Part shown: positions 22,113-34,283 of the stretch, piece by piece | Layout of the letters: the number at the start of each line of letters is the position of its first letter | Numbering within the stretch: the stretch's first letter is position 1 | Assembly: GCA_038503065.1 (NCBI GenBank) | Contig: JBCAMK010000002.1 | Coordinates: 3,410,001-3,474,000 of the forward strand | Length of the DNA stretch: 64,000 nt | From: Paragyromitra xinjiangensis | Taxonomy: Eukaryota; Ascomycota; Pezizomycetes; Pezizales; Discinaceae | Direction: 5' to 3' | Position numbers and translations under genes: made by a program | Notes under the pieces: generated by a model | What the model was told of the DNA's origin: nothing | Seen by the model: the letters and a program-made list of their open reading frames with translations, nothing else | Database searches by the model: none

Positions 22113-24623
22113 TAGTGTCAGAGCGAGTTCTACCGGATTATATACAGTATTCCGATGCTAGGTTCGGCATGGCTAAACTTCCAGTCTGCGGTAGCTACCC
22201 CTCACACAAGGCTGACTCCAGCCGCTACAATGTTTTTGATTTTCGATCTGGCGTAAGGCACGAGAGCTTGAACGGAGCCTACACCATATATTGACAGATG
22301 GCGTTATAAAGAGCATTTCATGTCTAGTTTGGAAAAATGCCTGTGTTGAAACGTAAACCAACTTGAACTTAATTTATCCCTCATGGCAAAAATTTTAGTA
22401 GCTAGATGCAAAATTGCGGCATAATTTTAGATTGATCAAATACAAAATTTAACCCTCAGTAGTATACGTAGATCCGGGTGAAGCATACTAGGCCCAAGCA
22501 CCTCTGCACGCACGTGTCATTCAACATCTAGCATGTCTTACCTCCGATCTCACGCGTGGGATTGTCGTAGTTTGGCCTTGTCGTAGTTTTCGGCATCACC
22601 ATACCCTCCTCCTCCTCCTCCTCCTCCTCCTCCTCCTCCTCCCAACTACAGGAGAACCTCAATTCCCATATTACCACGTCTTCCTATATTCATCAAAACC
22701 ACGCCGACTCTCATTTTCTTCTAATCATACTAACGCCAGACCCCCTCTCTCAAGGCCTCCCAAACCCATTCCTATCATTAACTTAGGTCCCTGAGCATCA
22801 CACTACACCATCTACGATTTAGGTCCCAGAAATAATCTAGTTAGAAGGAGCAAGCTACAACTTAGGAATATACTCTCAGGGTGGAGTAGTCGAGTCCCCA
22901 CCAGGCTTTCCCGGCATGAACCTGTCCAGGCCCTGTAGGAGAAGAAAGGCATTGCGCGTATGTGAGCAATACTAGAGCGCCGGGAAAGGAATTAACATAC
23001 CACTGAGGGCCGGCTAGCTTTCGTACAGCGGAGTTAAAATGATATATTATCAGAGCCGACGAGGACTAATACCATATATAAGGATGAAATAGTGAGCGAA
23101 AAGTTTTAGGTTTTATCAAAAAACTGCAGCATCGAGTTTATGCTTATAACCTCTTCACACATCCCAAAACTTCTAGGACCCTCGCCAGCCGTGGCGAAGA
23201 TCCTATTCAGTCCCACCTAAAGCTGACTTACAATACCAAGAGATTCTACCTTCCGTACAGAGATAAGGCTGAGTGTCGAGTGATTAATTATGTCTAGACG
23301 AGCAACACCAAAGATCAGTTCGCACAACACCCTAGCGTGCCAAAAACGGCGTTAAAGTCTCAGGGAGTCTAGAATTTGATGAAGGACGACAGAGACATCA
23401 AATAAATTTGGCCATGGCTGCTCCAGTAACCACGCTAATATAACACCAAGGCATCCCTTGCATCTAGTCTCGTGCCTAGCCCAATACTACCGAACAGGAA
23501 ATGGCTTTGTCTAACTGACATCTTGTATTATTAGAATTGAGACACGATAATTCGCCAAAGCTAGTATTTACCAATTCCTCCTGCCAGCACCCAGCAAACC
23601 CACATAATCTAATATCAGACCCTCGTAGGCACATAAGGGTTGACGCATAAACGATTCGACTCGCATCAGGGCTATAACATCAGGATGGCAGGCGTCTATA
23701 GACATACACACCCCTATTAAGTCCCAATACTTTAACCCTGACGCGGGTAGGTATTGAAGGATATTAAGCAAAACAATATTGCTAGCTCTTTTCCTCTCTA
23801 GAATCCCAAACAAACCCAGCAGCACCGTATATATACCTCAGTTAAGGCAAACAGACCAGGAAGCAAGGTATCTAGTGTAGACCCAGGGAGTGCACCACAG
23901 AGGAATCAGGTACATATACTCCATCCTATAAAACTTTAAAATTAGTCATCAAGAAGCATCTCGGTAGCCAATGCTAAACAAATTTCTCCAACAAGACAAT
24001 CCCAAACCCTCTAGCGCAACCGATTTAATTTAGGGGGTGGGAGTTGATAGTTTTGTTTTTGGGCACCAGGTGCAGGAGTTATTTTGCTGTACATCTTCCT
24101 AGTGAATATAGCTAGGGCCCTTGCGTTAGTTCTATGGCCTGAGTAGATTCACAATCGATTTTACCAAGACGAAACTCACAGTAGCATCATCACAAATTCT
24201 CACTCGGCCAGATACAGAATCGATATCTTGTCTATCAACAGAACAAAACCGAAACCCCTATTCGTCTTACCAAACCTCACTAGACACCAAAGAACATAAC
24301 CCAAACCACCTCACCACGCCTTTAAACTTAATCCAAAAACCCAAACGTAGTCCAATAGAGAGGAAAAAATAATTTAATGCTTTGGTATTTAAAAAAATCG
24401 CCCTGTCCAATCCGTACCAGCCATGCACAAGACATTGATATAAAAGAATCCAAATAACAAGAGACAAGAATAGAGAATAAACCCAGTTATATCATAGGAG
24501 CCATCCATACCACTCAAACGAACGCTTTCGCCGAAGAAAAAAACCCCCCATCCCCAAGCCACCTAGCCTACTCAAGACCAAATGCCAAAAGATATATAAA
24601 ACGCACACTTAAAAGTCTGTTTC
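22113..24623. other. Gene-poor intergenic region
   Basis: This contains the CCT microsatellite. Open frames at 23568-23825 and 24267-24467 have no recognisable features. The last few hundred bases are probably the 3' UTR and terminator region of the MAPKK gene. Confidence 0.5.
22605..22643. repeat. (CCT)n microsatellite
   Basis: About 13 uninterrupted CCT units lie in the gene-poor region, not inside any coding frame I can support. Confidence 0.95.
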
Positions 24624-26473
24624 TCAACGTCTGTTTCTATCCCACCCCTCCGAACCTCCAGCAGGTTCAGCCGGCCTCCCATTACTCCCTGCACCATACG
24701 CCAGTCCCGTCCCTGAGGTCATCACCCCCGGCGGCGGCATCTTTCGTCTCTCCTTCATTTCCGGCTGTCCGGCTGCCCCAGATCCAATCTGCATTTCCTC
24801 GAATCCAATCCCGATAGTCCCCTGCACATACTCCCTCTCTCGTTCCCGTTCTTGCTCCCGCGCCATCTGTCGTCGCCCATCAGCCTCACGCTGTTCTCGC
24901 GCATACCGATCCCGCTGGCGTTCTCGCTCACGCTCTTCTCTATCCACCAGTGGCACCCCGGCAGGTTCGGTATGTGACTTATGCAAGATGTGTCGCGAAC
25001 CAGAGCGCGAATGTGGATGCGGGGAGCCTCCGTCACGAGAGCTACTATGCGATGATGTCCGCGCGGGATAGTCCCGTGAAGCACGGCTCTCATGGCCCCG
25101 ATCGCTACGTTCCCGCTCTCGGTCCGCGCGCTCGCCTGAGCGGTCAGAGCCAGAGGGACGGCGCGGCGGTGGCGGTGGCTCGTGTATTGAGCTTCGGGGT
25201 GGGGCTGGGGACTCGCGATGTGCAGGGGCTGGAGAAATCATTTGCGAGGTTCGCGAAGGCCGGTTTAGCGGCTTGTCGAGGATCGTGTGTGCCCAGGCTT
25301 CGAGATCTACGTTGGTGGATTTGGCGGCGCGCATGAAAGATTCCTCGAGGAGCTCTTGTGGAGAGGGTCGCTTTTCGGGGTCCTTGATGAGGCAGTGCTC
25401 AATCATCTTTTCCAGAGATGGTGGGAAAGCTTTATTTTTAGGGAGCTTGGGAGCTGGCTCGTTTACAATCTTTTGGAGGAGGTCAAGAATTCCCATTGGG
25501 CCGGCGGATGCTCGAGTTCCGGCACTTGTTCCGTCGGCATCGAAGGGGAAGCGGCCAATAGCGAGTTCTAGTAGTGATAATCCCAAGCTCCACACATCGG
25601 ATTTGACACTGTACTTTGCGCCCTTGATACGCTCGGGGGACATGTATGTGCTTGTACCGACGAAAGTGTCGGCGATAGAGTTAATCAGCTCACCGGAGAC
25701 ACCAAAATCGCAGAGTTTGATGCTGCCTCGAGAGTTGACGAGAATATTAGAGGGTTTAACGTCACGATGGAGGATTCGGTGAACATTATAGAGGTAACTA
25801 AGCCCCTCAACGACAGCCTCCGAGATCTTACCGAGGACGTCGATACGGATTGGACCAATCTTTTTAGAGATGGAATCGAGAGAGCTGGGAAGGCGGTCAG
25901 TAATTTGCTAGTGAAGTTCGATGGCGGGAGGAGGTTTACCCGCAGTCCATGTATTCCATGCACATGACGACATCACCTTCGTTTAGGAAGGCCCCATAGA
26001 AGGACACTATGTAAGGTGAATGACACTCGTACATGATATGGAGCTCACGAACAATCTGTTTCCGAACCGATGGCTTCGCATCTATATGGATAACCTTCAC
26101 CATCCGGTTAGCCCTGCTGCTCACTACCCCCATCAAAGGAACCACAACCGTCGAGGAAACACGAGGGAAAAGCTTAGATCAAAACCAACAAACATACCTT
26201 CTTCGCCATGATAGTTTTTGTCGGCGCATGAATGACCTTTGATACGGTCCCGCCATTCCCCGCACCTAGCTCATTAACAACCTTCAGATCCTCCGCTCTC
26301 AGATCTACCTTGAACTCGACGCCAATTTCAAGCGTGCTTAGCTGGTCACCGATGCTGTCACGGCTCCGGTCTTCTTGTAGTGTTGGTGGGGCTGGCTTTG
26401 GTGCTGAGAGCGCGAGTCCTTTGACATTTTTACGCTTGAGTGTTTTTGCTTTGAAGCCGGATTGTTCGGTCAT
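24624..26473 (-). CDS. STE7: MAP kinase kinase of Ste7/Fuz7 type
   Basis: The model is complement(24624..25884, 25940..26094, 26198..26473), 563 aa, with introns of 55 and 103 nt. It is the dual-specificity kinase that phosphorylates the pheromone/filamentation MAPK (Fus3/Kss1 class). The N-terminus carries a basic-hydrophobic MAPK docking-type motif (KRKNVKGLAL, residues 13-22). The kinase domain runs from about 63 to 340: glycine loop ELGAGNGGTVSKV (68-80), MAKK lysine, MCMEYMDCGS hinge, LHRDVKPSN catalytic loop, CDFGVSGEL, activation segment NSIADTFVGTSTYMSPER with Ser and Thr in the MAPKK spacing, then SDVWSLGLSLLELAIG. The motifs fit the Ste7 rather than the Pbs2 or Mkk1/2 class. An unusual C-terminal tail of about 210 residues follows, rich in Ser/Pro and then Arg-Asp/Arg-Glu repeats. 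The gene is divergent from MRC1. Confidence 0.93.
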
Positions 26474-27765
26474 TGTGGAGGTTGAGGTGGGTAGCGAGGA
26501 TAGAGCCGAGAAGGAGAGGTGGGTGAGAAGGGAGGCGGGGGGGATAAAGGGATAAAGGGAGTGTCCGGGTGGATGAAGAAGGAGAGAGAGGGAATGAAAT
26601 TATAGGTAGCTCGACTGACCCGGGGGAGAGGGGGTTATCGTTAGGAAGAGGAGGAAGGGAGAAATAGAGGGATTGGGTGGGGTAGAAAGGGAGGGAAGGA
26701 AGAAGGATAAATCCTGTATAGATAGATAGGTAGCTAAGAGGGAGGGGGAGGTAAATTGTTGGGGGGGAGGAGAAAATGGTCTATTCGGGCTCGGTGTTCT
26801 GCTGTGCTGTCTATGCTTGTCGGGGTTTATTGGCGGCTTGGTGGGCTGCTAGGGTTCCGAAACAAGCAACGCGGGCAACGGACGACGAGACAAGACGCGC
26901 GGAGTTGCAGATAGAAGGCGGGAATGCCAGGAAACCGTCTAACCACGGAGCGAGGGAAGAGGAAAGAACTGCTCGACGGCAAGGAAAGAGAGCCCTAGCA
27001 AAGATCGTGAAACCAGAATTATACGAGAAGCGTGAGATAGATAGAAATGGAGCAGTGAGGGAAACAATGATAGGTAGAGGGAAAGAGATGGAGATAGAAA
27101 TGGAGACAGGTTGAGAGATAGAGAGGGAAAGAGAAAGGGAGAGGAGTGGCTCGTTGAGAGAATGAGAGGATGATGTTTTATCAAAGCTCTCCTCTTCTAT
27201 ACCTCTTCTATTCAGGGGGAACACGGTGATATTATATGCTCTTCATCAAATTCCCCACCTCCTGCGGAAAGCCGGCCAAGCAATTAAATACACAGACACA
27301 AACGGCAGCCTCCTCTGCCCAGCAAACGCCATGCACTGTTCCTCGCCCGCGTGGAGAAGAAGAAGCAGAGCCAAAATTGGGTTCCGTGGTGTCCAGAAGC
27401 GCCCTCGTTGCAAGAAAGGGGAAAAAACCACCTACTGGGCTGCTATTCTTGGTCTCCGCGCTAGGAGCTCAAGGTGGGGCAACAACAAGCGAAGCGTCTT
27501 TTAGCAACAACGAGTGAGAGATCAAGACCCGAAAAAAGAGCGGAGAACCTCCCACAAAAGGACTGTAGCGAAAAAAAATTAATTAGAGATAGCCACATAT
27601 ACATAGAAGGCCAGATAACCGTTTTTTTCTGTTTGTCTCCCAGGAAGCCTCCCCAAGATCCTCGATGCAGCCACGCCTACAGGATCGAGGATCAATCTCC
27701 CTCACCCATCCTCCACGTCGTCAAATGGGAAAAACCCCTCGGCCGGAGACCCCGCGTTTCCTCTT

Positions 27766-27810
27766 CACGTGTCGTTGCAACTGTTTATAGTCACGTGACT
27801 ATATCACGTG
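27766..27810. promoter_or_regulatory. Three CACGTG E-boxes
   Basis: CACGTG occurs at 27766-27771, 27792-27797 and 27805-27810, two of them preceded by T (TCACGTG), the preferred site of Cbf1/bHLH factors. They lie 180-230 nt upstream of the MRC1 start codon and about 1.3 kb from the MAPKK start. The role is inferred from motif only. Confidence 0.5.
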
Positions 27811-27841
27811 ATTAACCCTGCTTACTCACCTATCCCAGCCA

Positions 27842-27883
27842 ACGCGTAAAGTTCCTGATTAGCGCGTTTCCCCTGTAACGCGT
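27842..27883. promoter_or_regulatory. MluI cell-cycle boxes (MCB) upstream of MRC1
   Basis: Perfect ACGCGT boxes lie at 27842-27847 and 27878-27883, with an AGCGCGT variant between them at 27861-27867, 108-150 nt before the MRC1 ATG. MCB elements bind MBF (Mbp1/Swi6 type) and drive G1/S expression in yeasts. MRC1 acts in S phase, so the placement makes functional sense. Site occupancy is not shown here. Confidence 0.65.
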
Positions 27884-27991
27884 TCCTTTGATGATCGAGA
27901 CTGTCCCCGCCCAGCCCTTGAATTTTCACGAATTCTCTCCCCTCCACCACAAACGCCCCACGATATATACATGAACTGAAGCTTCGGCATC

Positions 27992-30900
27992 ATGGCTTTA
28001 GCAATGTCTTCGCCTGCCAATTCTGCCCCTGGCACGCCCTCACGGTCTGGCAGCGCGTCCCCGGTTTTGACGCCGAGGTCGAAAATTAGAGCTTTACTTA
28101 GGGAGATGGAGAGTGGTTCAGAAGATGACGATGAGGATGTTGATGTTCTTATGAAGAAGGCTACGGAGCCGCCAGTGGGAGTTGAGAAGGAGCCATTATT
28201 TAACGATGGTTTGGGGGGGAACTCGGAGGATGATGGTGAACCGTTATTTCGGTATTCACAGTCTAGTGTTGATTTGATGGGGAGCTCAGAGGATGATGAT
28301 GAACCGGTGGCTGCTAAACCGAGGGGAAAGCTCGCTGCGAGAATGATGGCAGCGCATGATGCGAAGAGTGCAACAAAAGAAGATAATGCATACGAGCGCG
28401 TTAGGAAGAGTATATTCGGCGGTGGGGAGGAGGAGAAAATAGACCAAGAGAAAGAACCCAACAACTCCTCCCCTAGAAACGAACGAAATAATGACGAAGA
28501 AATGGAAGAAGACGACGACGATATCCCACTCCCCACACGACGAAAAAAGACCCCCGTCAAACCAAAGCCTTCAAACAAAACCAGCTCTCCAGCTCTAACC
28601 TCAGCTCCCAGATCAAAACCTAAATCCCCACAACGCAGCACTAACACTACCCCCACCCCCAACGCAGACGCCAACAGTGACAGCGACTCCGACGCCCTCC
28701 CCGCAAACCTCCTCGGCAACGAGCGCTTCCTCGCCCTCGTCGCCAAAAAGCGCAAAGAGCGTGAAGAGAAAGAAGCCGCTGAAAAACTCAAAGAAGCTGA
28801 GCGTATTGAGTTCCGCAAGAAGCTCAATGAGAAGCTCGGCGACAGCTCAGATGACAGCGGTGAAAATAATGTAATGAGCCAGAGGGCCCCGACGAGAAGG
28901 AGGGCTGGGAAGAAGGCGCTTGAGGAAATGCATAGAGAGACACAGAGGATGGCAAGGAGTATGCAGCTTACGCATGAAGCGAGGACGAGGAAGAAAATTA
29001 CGAAGCAGAGCTTGTTTAATAAGTTCAATTTTCGACTAGCGGCGAAAGAGGAAGCAGTGGTTGATTCAAGGTATGGAGAAAGTATTCGACCGGCGTGGGC
29101 CCTGAAGCTAACGGAGTGTGGAATACAGTTCGGCAGTTACCAGCTTTGAGCCTAGCCAGCCACCGGCTTCTAGCCCTAATTCATCACCTGTGAAACCTGT
29201 TAAGCATACAGAAGACACCACAATGGACGTAGACATGGACGCCGAACCCCCAGCCTCAGAGCAAACGCCCAATGACGAACCCCCAGCACCCGAGGAAATG
29301 GAAGTGGACGGCGACACCACCCCCAAGCCTGACAAAGGCAAAGGCAAAGCTGTAATCCGAGCAGTAAACTCTCCCCCAGCCCAGCATCTCGACAAAGGTA
29401 AAGACAAAGCAACCGACAAAAGCAAGGGCAAAGCTATCGAAAAGAAAACCCCCACACCTAAAAAGACCCGATTCTTCCTTCCCCCCGTTCGCGTCATCCT
29501 CCCACCGAAACCTACCAAGCCTGCCGACGACTCCGATTCAGATCTTGAGATTTTTGTCCCGGGTGCTGAGCAGAAGACCCCCCCGAGGGCAACACAGGCT
29601 ACGCGGTCGGAGCATGCGAAAATGATACAGTCTCTTCTTGCTGTTCGTCGTGTTTCCCCGCTAAGGGTACGCAAAGCTGGTCAGCTCACTGCGAAAGAAC
29701 TTCAAGCGGAACTGTTGCGGAAGGGGCGACAGCAAGCGGTGCAGGAGCGCGAAGAGCAGATACAGGAGTTAAAGGCGAAGGGGATCATTGTTCTGTCTGC
29801 GGAGGAGAGGGCGAAGGAGAATAAGGAGGTTGAAGATTTACTAGAGAAGGCGCGGCAGGAGTCGTTGGCGATTAAGAGACATGAGAAGAAGATGGAAGCT
29901 AAAGAGGGTGGGGTGAAGAAGGAAGTAGGGTGTGAAGATGATGGGGACGATGAGGAAGATGAAGATTGGTTGGAAGAAGACCAAGAGGGGGGCAGTCTCA
30001 TTGATGAGCTTTCGGGGTCGGAAGAAGAGGAGGAAGGAGGGATAGAAGCGGTTGTTGAGGAGTCCTCGGATGACGAGAAAGAAGGCGATGGTGGTGAGGA
30101 TATTGAGGACGGAATCAACACTCCAGTTTTCAGCTTATCGTCTATGTATCCCCGTGAGCAAGCCTCTCCCTCAGCGACTCCTCGATTGTCTGAGATCCCA
30201 GCCGCATATATCGATGATGAAGCAGATGATGACTCCGACGGCGGCGAGTTCGCACCCCTCAAGAAGAAATCGCAAAGTAAGAAGGAGCAAAGGAAGAAAC
30301 TTCGTGTTGTTGAAGATGACGAAGACGAAGACGAGATGGAAGTGGAGCAGGAAAAGGAGAAAAAAGAAAAATCCAAAATACCATCCATCTTCCAAAGATC
30401 CGAAGCCGCCCCAGCATTCATGGGCCTAGGCATGACCCAGCTCTTCGCAGGTACTATCGGCGCGTCGGGTGAAATGCAGCCGCAAGACTCGCAGGAGAGA
30501 ATAGAAGCGCTTCGTCGAGGTCACGGAGAAGTAATCCCGAATTCCCAGATTCTCGACTTCGACGATCCATCTCAGGATGTCAGCCAGCCTGAGGGAAGTA
30601 AGTTGCGACTGGACTACAGCCAGAGTCAAGAATGGCTGCAAGAAGCACCTGAATCGCTCCCGAAGGTGGTGCTGAATTATGATCAGGATCTGATCGACGA
30701 TATGCCTGATCCGACGCAAGATCAGGGTTTCGAGCGTAGCTCGAGTCAAACTGCGCCGCCGAGGTTCACGCAGACGCAAGAGGTACCAAGTCCAAGCATT
30801 TCGACGCAGATGTTGGATAGCCAGTTTGGGGTTAATAGGAAGCGGAGAGGGCGACTAACGCGGAGGGAGACAGAGTTCTCGGATGAAGAGAAGGAAGGCG

Positions 30901-32283
30901 AGGACGAAGAAGAGCGAATTGAGGAGTCAGAGCCAGAGCAGGATGTAGAGGACATTGCTGAGAATGTGTTTGACCTCATGAAGAAAGCGTCCAAAAAGAA
31001 GTCCAAAAAAGAGCCTATCGACATGGAAAAACTCAAAGCCGACACAAAGGGGCTCTTTGAAGACCAAGCTGAAGAATCAGAAGATGAATATGCAGGCATC
31101 GGTGGCGTGTCCGACGATGAAGCCGATGTCGGCCGCGAAAGTGAGATGGAAGACATGGTCGACGACACAAACAACGAAACCGTTGACGAAAATGCCATCG
31201 CCGCCTTCTACGCAGAGAGGGAAAAGGCTCAGGATGAAAAAGACGTCACTAAGCTTCTTAAGGACCTCCAATCCGGATTACTACGCAAAAAACGTGGAGC
31301 TGAGTTCGATCTTGATGATTCCGACGAAGATGATGACGGCGAGGCTCGCCGGAGGGCAAAGAGACGACAGATGGCGAAGATGAGAAAGGAGTTGTTGAAA
31401 GACGGGAATATCGAGAAGATTGCGAGTAACCCGAAACGGTTGGCGTTTTTGAGCGCGATTGAAGATAGGGATCGGGATGACGAGATGGACTTTTTGGATA
31501 GAGGCGAGGAGGACCTATTTGTGGAATTGGGAATGGTGAGCCAAGAAGTCAGCCAGAGCCAGGATGGCGGAGAAGGGAATGGGAGTGAAGGGGCGAGCCC
31601 AGTTCTTGTCCCGAGGGAAGACTCAGAGCCGAGGAGCAAAGAGAGCAGTAGAGAGATCACTCCGCTACCGATACCGCAGAGTCGGAGGCCTGTTAAATCA
31701 AAGGTTTCATCACTGGCGCATGTCAGAGAGGTCAGTTTCTTGGAGTCCGGCGTGCGAGTGATCATTGGTGACTAATATTCATATACAGCAATTGTCGTTC
31801 CTGGTTGAAGAAAAAGAGTCACAACTTGATGTATCCGATGACGAGGATGAAGATAGGGAAACAACCGTTGTGCAGGTACAAAGGAGAACCATCTCAGTCA
31901 TCGACCGCGTCGCCGTTGCCCGCTCGACCAGTGCCATCAGCGAGAGCACGAGAATGGCATTTCAAACCTCAGGGTCTTCAGCAGGCTTTAAAGTCCCCCC
32001 TCTACTTCGTCGCGCCACTACGAGCAGTACGATCTCCACCGATAGCGAGTCACGGAAATCTAGCACTAGTCAAGGCACCGAGAGGTCTCTTGGGCAAGCA
32101 GAAAATTCCGCAGGTGTCAGGAGAGGTGGCAAAGCTTCTAGTTCTATCAATTTCCATGCGCGCGAGCAGACTAGGTCGAAAGTGCAGAATGATAGAGAGA
32201 CGAAAAAGAAGTTGGAGAGAAAGAAGGAAGGGCAGAAGAGGCAAAGTGTGTTAGGAATGTTGGCGAAGGGAAGCTTCACTTAG
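27992..32283 (+). CDS. MRC1: Mediator of replication checkpoint, Mrc1/claspin family
   Basis: The model is 27992..29070, 29129..31730 and 31789..32283, 1391 aa, with two 58-nt introns that keep frame. Mrc1 travels with the replisome (Tof1-Csm3) and carries the Mec1/ATR signal to Rad53/Cds1. The N-terminus is Ser/acidic. A conserved block MHRETQRMARSMQLTHEAR and KKITKQSLFNKFNF closes exon 1. A coiled, Lys/Glu-rich region follows, then a dense SQ/TQ cluster at about residues 810-935 (SQDVSQ, YSQSQEW, TQTQEV, MLDSQF) as target of ATR-type kinases. The Mrc1-like domain at about 1030-1145 has LLKDLQSGLLRKKRGAEFDL and KDGNIEKIASNPKRLAFL. The basic C-terminus ends QSVLGMLAKGSFT. MCB boxes upstream suggest S-phase control. 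Confidence 0.93.
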
Positions 32284-32930
32284 GCCAGGGAGCGGGATAT
32301 CTTGTTTCAGAGTGGATTTCTTGTATTTTTGTTTGAGCTTCGCAGGCCTTTTTATGTATATTGTTAATGAGGCATGGTATAGGCGTGTTGATGGGTTGCA
32401 AATCGGTTAGTTAATGGCATATAATACCCATGCATTGTTTCATTGGTTCCGTATGATAAAGGTGGCTGTTCCGGTTTGACATGTAGAAGGTGTGGTTTAG
32501 TGGAGAACCTGTGCTGGCTCCTTGGAAACACTAAACTACAGTGTAATACATCACAGGAAAGGTCCACACCCATGATCTGAGCCTTATGGCACTTAAACAG
32601 GCCCGCAATCAGCCAATCAATCCCGTTCACAAAATTCTACTGCTTAATTTTGAATTAAGAACCTGTAGGCCCTTATCAACAGTTGTACATCCTAACGAGT
32701 GACCTACTGTGATTTTTTTATACCTTACTAAGCTGTTGCTACAGTATTGTACACTCTTACTTACTCTTCCCTCAACCAAAGCGCTTCACAACAGATAACA
32801 TAGTCTCAACGCCCCATATTCACGTCTTACTAGCGAAGAATTGGATAAAATTCATGGTAAATTTTATAGATGCAGATACAAATGTAGAACACCACAGACA
32901 ACCCCCAACCTTGGATTGAGCAAAATGCTA
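32284..32930. other. Intergenic between convergent genes
   Basis: This is the 3' flank shared by MRC1 (+) and the aldo/keto reductase (-). No gene is seen; the 88-codon frame at 32364-32630 has no features. Confidence 0.55.
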
Positions 32931-34283
32931 TTACAACGGAGCTGAATCCCCATAATCCATATTATTCATCATCTTTGGAGCACGCCCTCCAGCAACCTCT
33001 GCCTTCTCACAGTACTCCCTGATCACCGCAACCTCTTCAGGTGTTATATTCACCTTGAGCGCATCAATATTTTCTTGTAGGTATTTAACCTTTTTAGTTC
33101 TGTCCACCCATCAAGAGTCAGCAATTGATTTCCCTCCACGCCAATGGAAGAGGAGCGGGAGAAAATACCCAGGTAGTGGAATGAAATCCTCCCCCTGCGC
33201 CAGAATCCAAGCCAACGTTAACTGTCCCGGTGTACACCCCTTCTTCTTCGCGATCTCCGTGACTTTCTCGACCAACTCTAGATTCTTCGGAAAGTTCTCC
33301 GCCGAAAAACGAGGGTACTGTAATCCTTTCAGTTTCACGATTTAACAACGGACAGGAAACCAACTCACCCATTTCCTAGAATCAGTTTCATCGAAATCAT
33401 CAGGACTCTTGTAAGCCCCTGTCATCATCCCTCTTCCCAACGGGGAGTATGCAACAACAGCAACACCAAGCTCGCGACATGTATTCAAGAGATCGATCTC
33501 CGGTTTCTCGATTTCAAGAGCGAATGGTGAGTATTCGACTTGGACACAAGCAATAGGATGGACTGCGTAGGCACGGCGAAGAGTTTGCGCGGAACACTCG
33601 GAGAGACCGAGGTATTTAACTTTCCCGGCTTTGACGAGCTCGGCCAGGGCGGTGACTGTGTGTTCAATTGGAACGGTCGCGTCGATGCTACTCCGAGATC
33701 GTATTAGATAGAACTCACACTATTTGGTGAGAAAAGAGGATATGTATGAGTATTACCGGTGCACGTAGTAGAGATCAAAATAGTCCACGCCCAATTTTTT
33801 CAGCGAACTCTCAAACTTCTCCTTCATGTACTCAGGTGTTCCGCAAGCACCAAGGACTCCTACTGCTGGGTCATACGTGATCTGCAAATTCCCGTCAGCA
33901 TCATTACCCCAAAGTACATATATGCAACATAAATAAAACCAACGAAACATACTCCGAACTTAGTAGCCAAAAAGATTTCATCCCTCTTCCCAGTACGCTT
34001 AAACCACTTTCCAAAAAGTTCCTCAGAATCACCATAGATATCCGAAGTATCCCAGAAAGTCGCGCCAGCTTCGTAGGCGTGGTCGAGAACTTCGAAGCGT
34101 TCTTCATCAGGTCCCACGACCCCGTAGGCTATACTTAATCCCTAAGAAGTTAAACTAACGTAAGTAATTATTCAGCAGGTTTAGTATTGATCATTTCCAA
34201 CTAACCATTGCCCCGAAACCAATAGCAGGAACCTGAGGGCCATTTTTACCCAATTGACGGGTAGGGAGCTTAGTTGGAGACAT
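32931..34283 (-). CDS. Aldo/keto reductase (AKR13-like)
   Basis: This is a cytosolic NADP(H)-dependent oxidoreductase of the (beta/alpha)8 aldo/keto reductase family; the substrate cannot be read from the sequence. The model is complement(32931..33099, 33169..33317, 33369..33687, 33757..33881, 33953..34141, 34206..34283), 342 aa, six exons, introns 51-71 nt. Exon 1 gives [19 protein letters not shown]. Next come [17 protein letters not shown] (catalytic Asp and Tyr), FLATKFG (catalytic Lys) and [13 protein letters not shown] (catalytic His). Later are [40 protein letters not shown] and [20 protein letters not shown] (cofactor loop). Length and motifs match fungal YakC/AKR13 enzymes. The intron after KFG could use another acceptor. 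Complete and apparently functional. Confidence 0.9.

Larger units (their letters stand above)
26474..27991. promoter_or_regulatory. Divergent promoter region, MAPKK / MRC1
   Basis: This 1.5-kb interval separates two divergent ATGs. From about 26480 to 27180 it is strongly purine-rich on + (CT-rich on the MAPKK coding strand), as in many fungal promoters and leaders. The short frames here (26776-27114, 27226-27517) follow this composition and are not supported as genes. Near MRC1 are three CACGTG boxes and two ACGCGT boxes, listed separately. Confidence 0.6.

Noticed and set aside
22605..22643. CCT repeat as a coding polyglutamate or polyproline stretch
   Set aside because: No supported reading frame covers it.
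26776..27224. Open frames of over 100 codons on both strands in the MAPKK/MRC1 interval
   Set aside because: They result from a purine-rich tract; compositions are R/E-rich on one strand and S/L-rich on the other, with no conserved motif.
27859..29028. 389-codon open frame on the minus strand opposite MRC1 exon 1
   Set aside because: It is a shadow of the Ser/Glu/Asp-rich coding strand; it is only Ser/Phe/Leu low complexity and has no family features.
29702..30433. 243-codon minus-strand frame opposite MRC1 exon 2
   Set aside because: Antisense shadow, Ser-rich, no motif.
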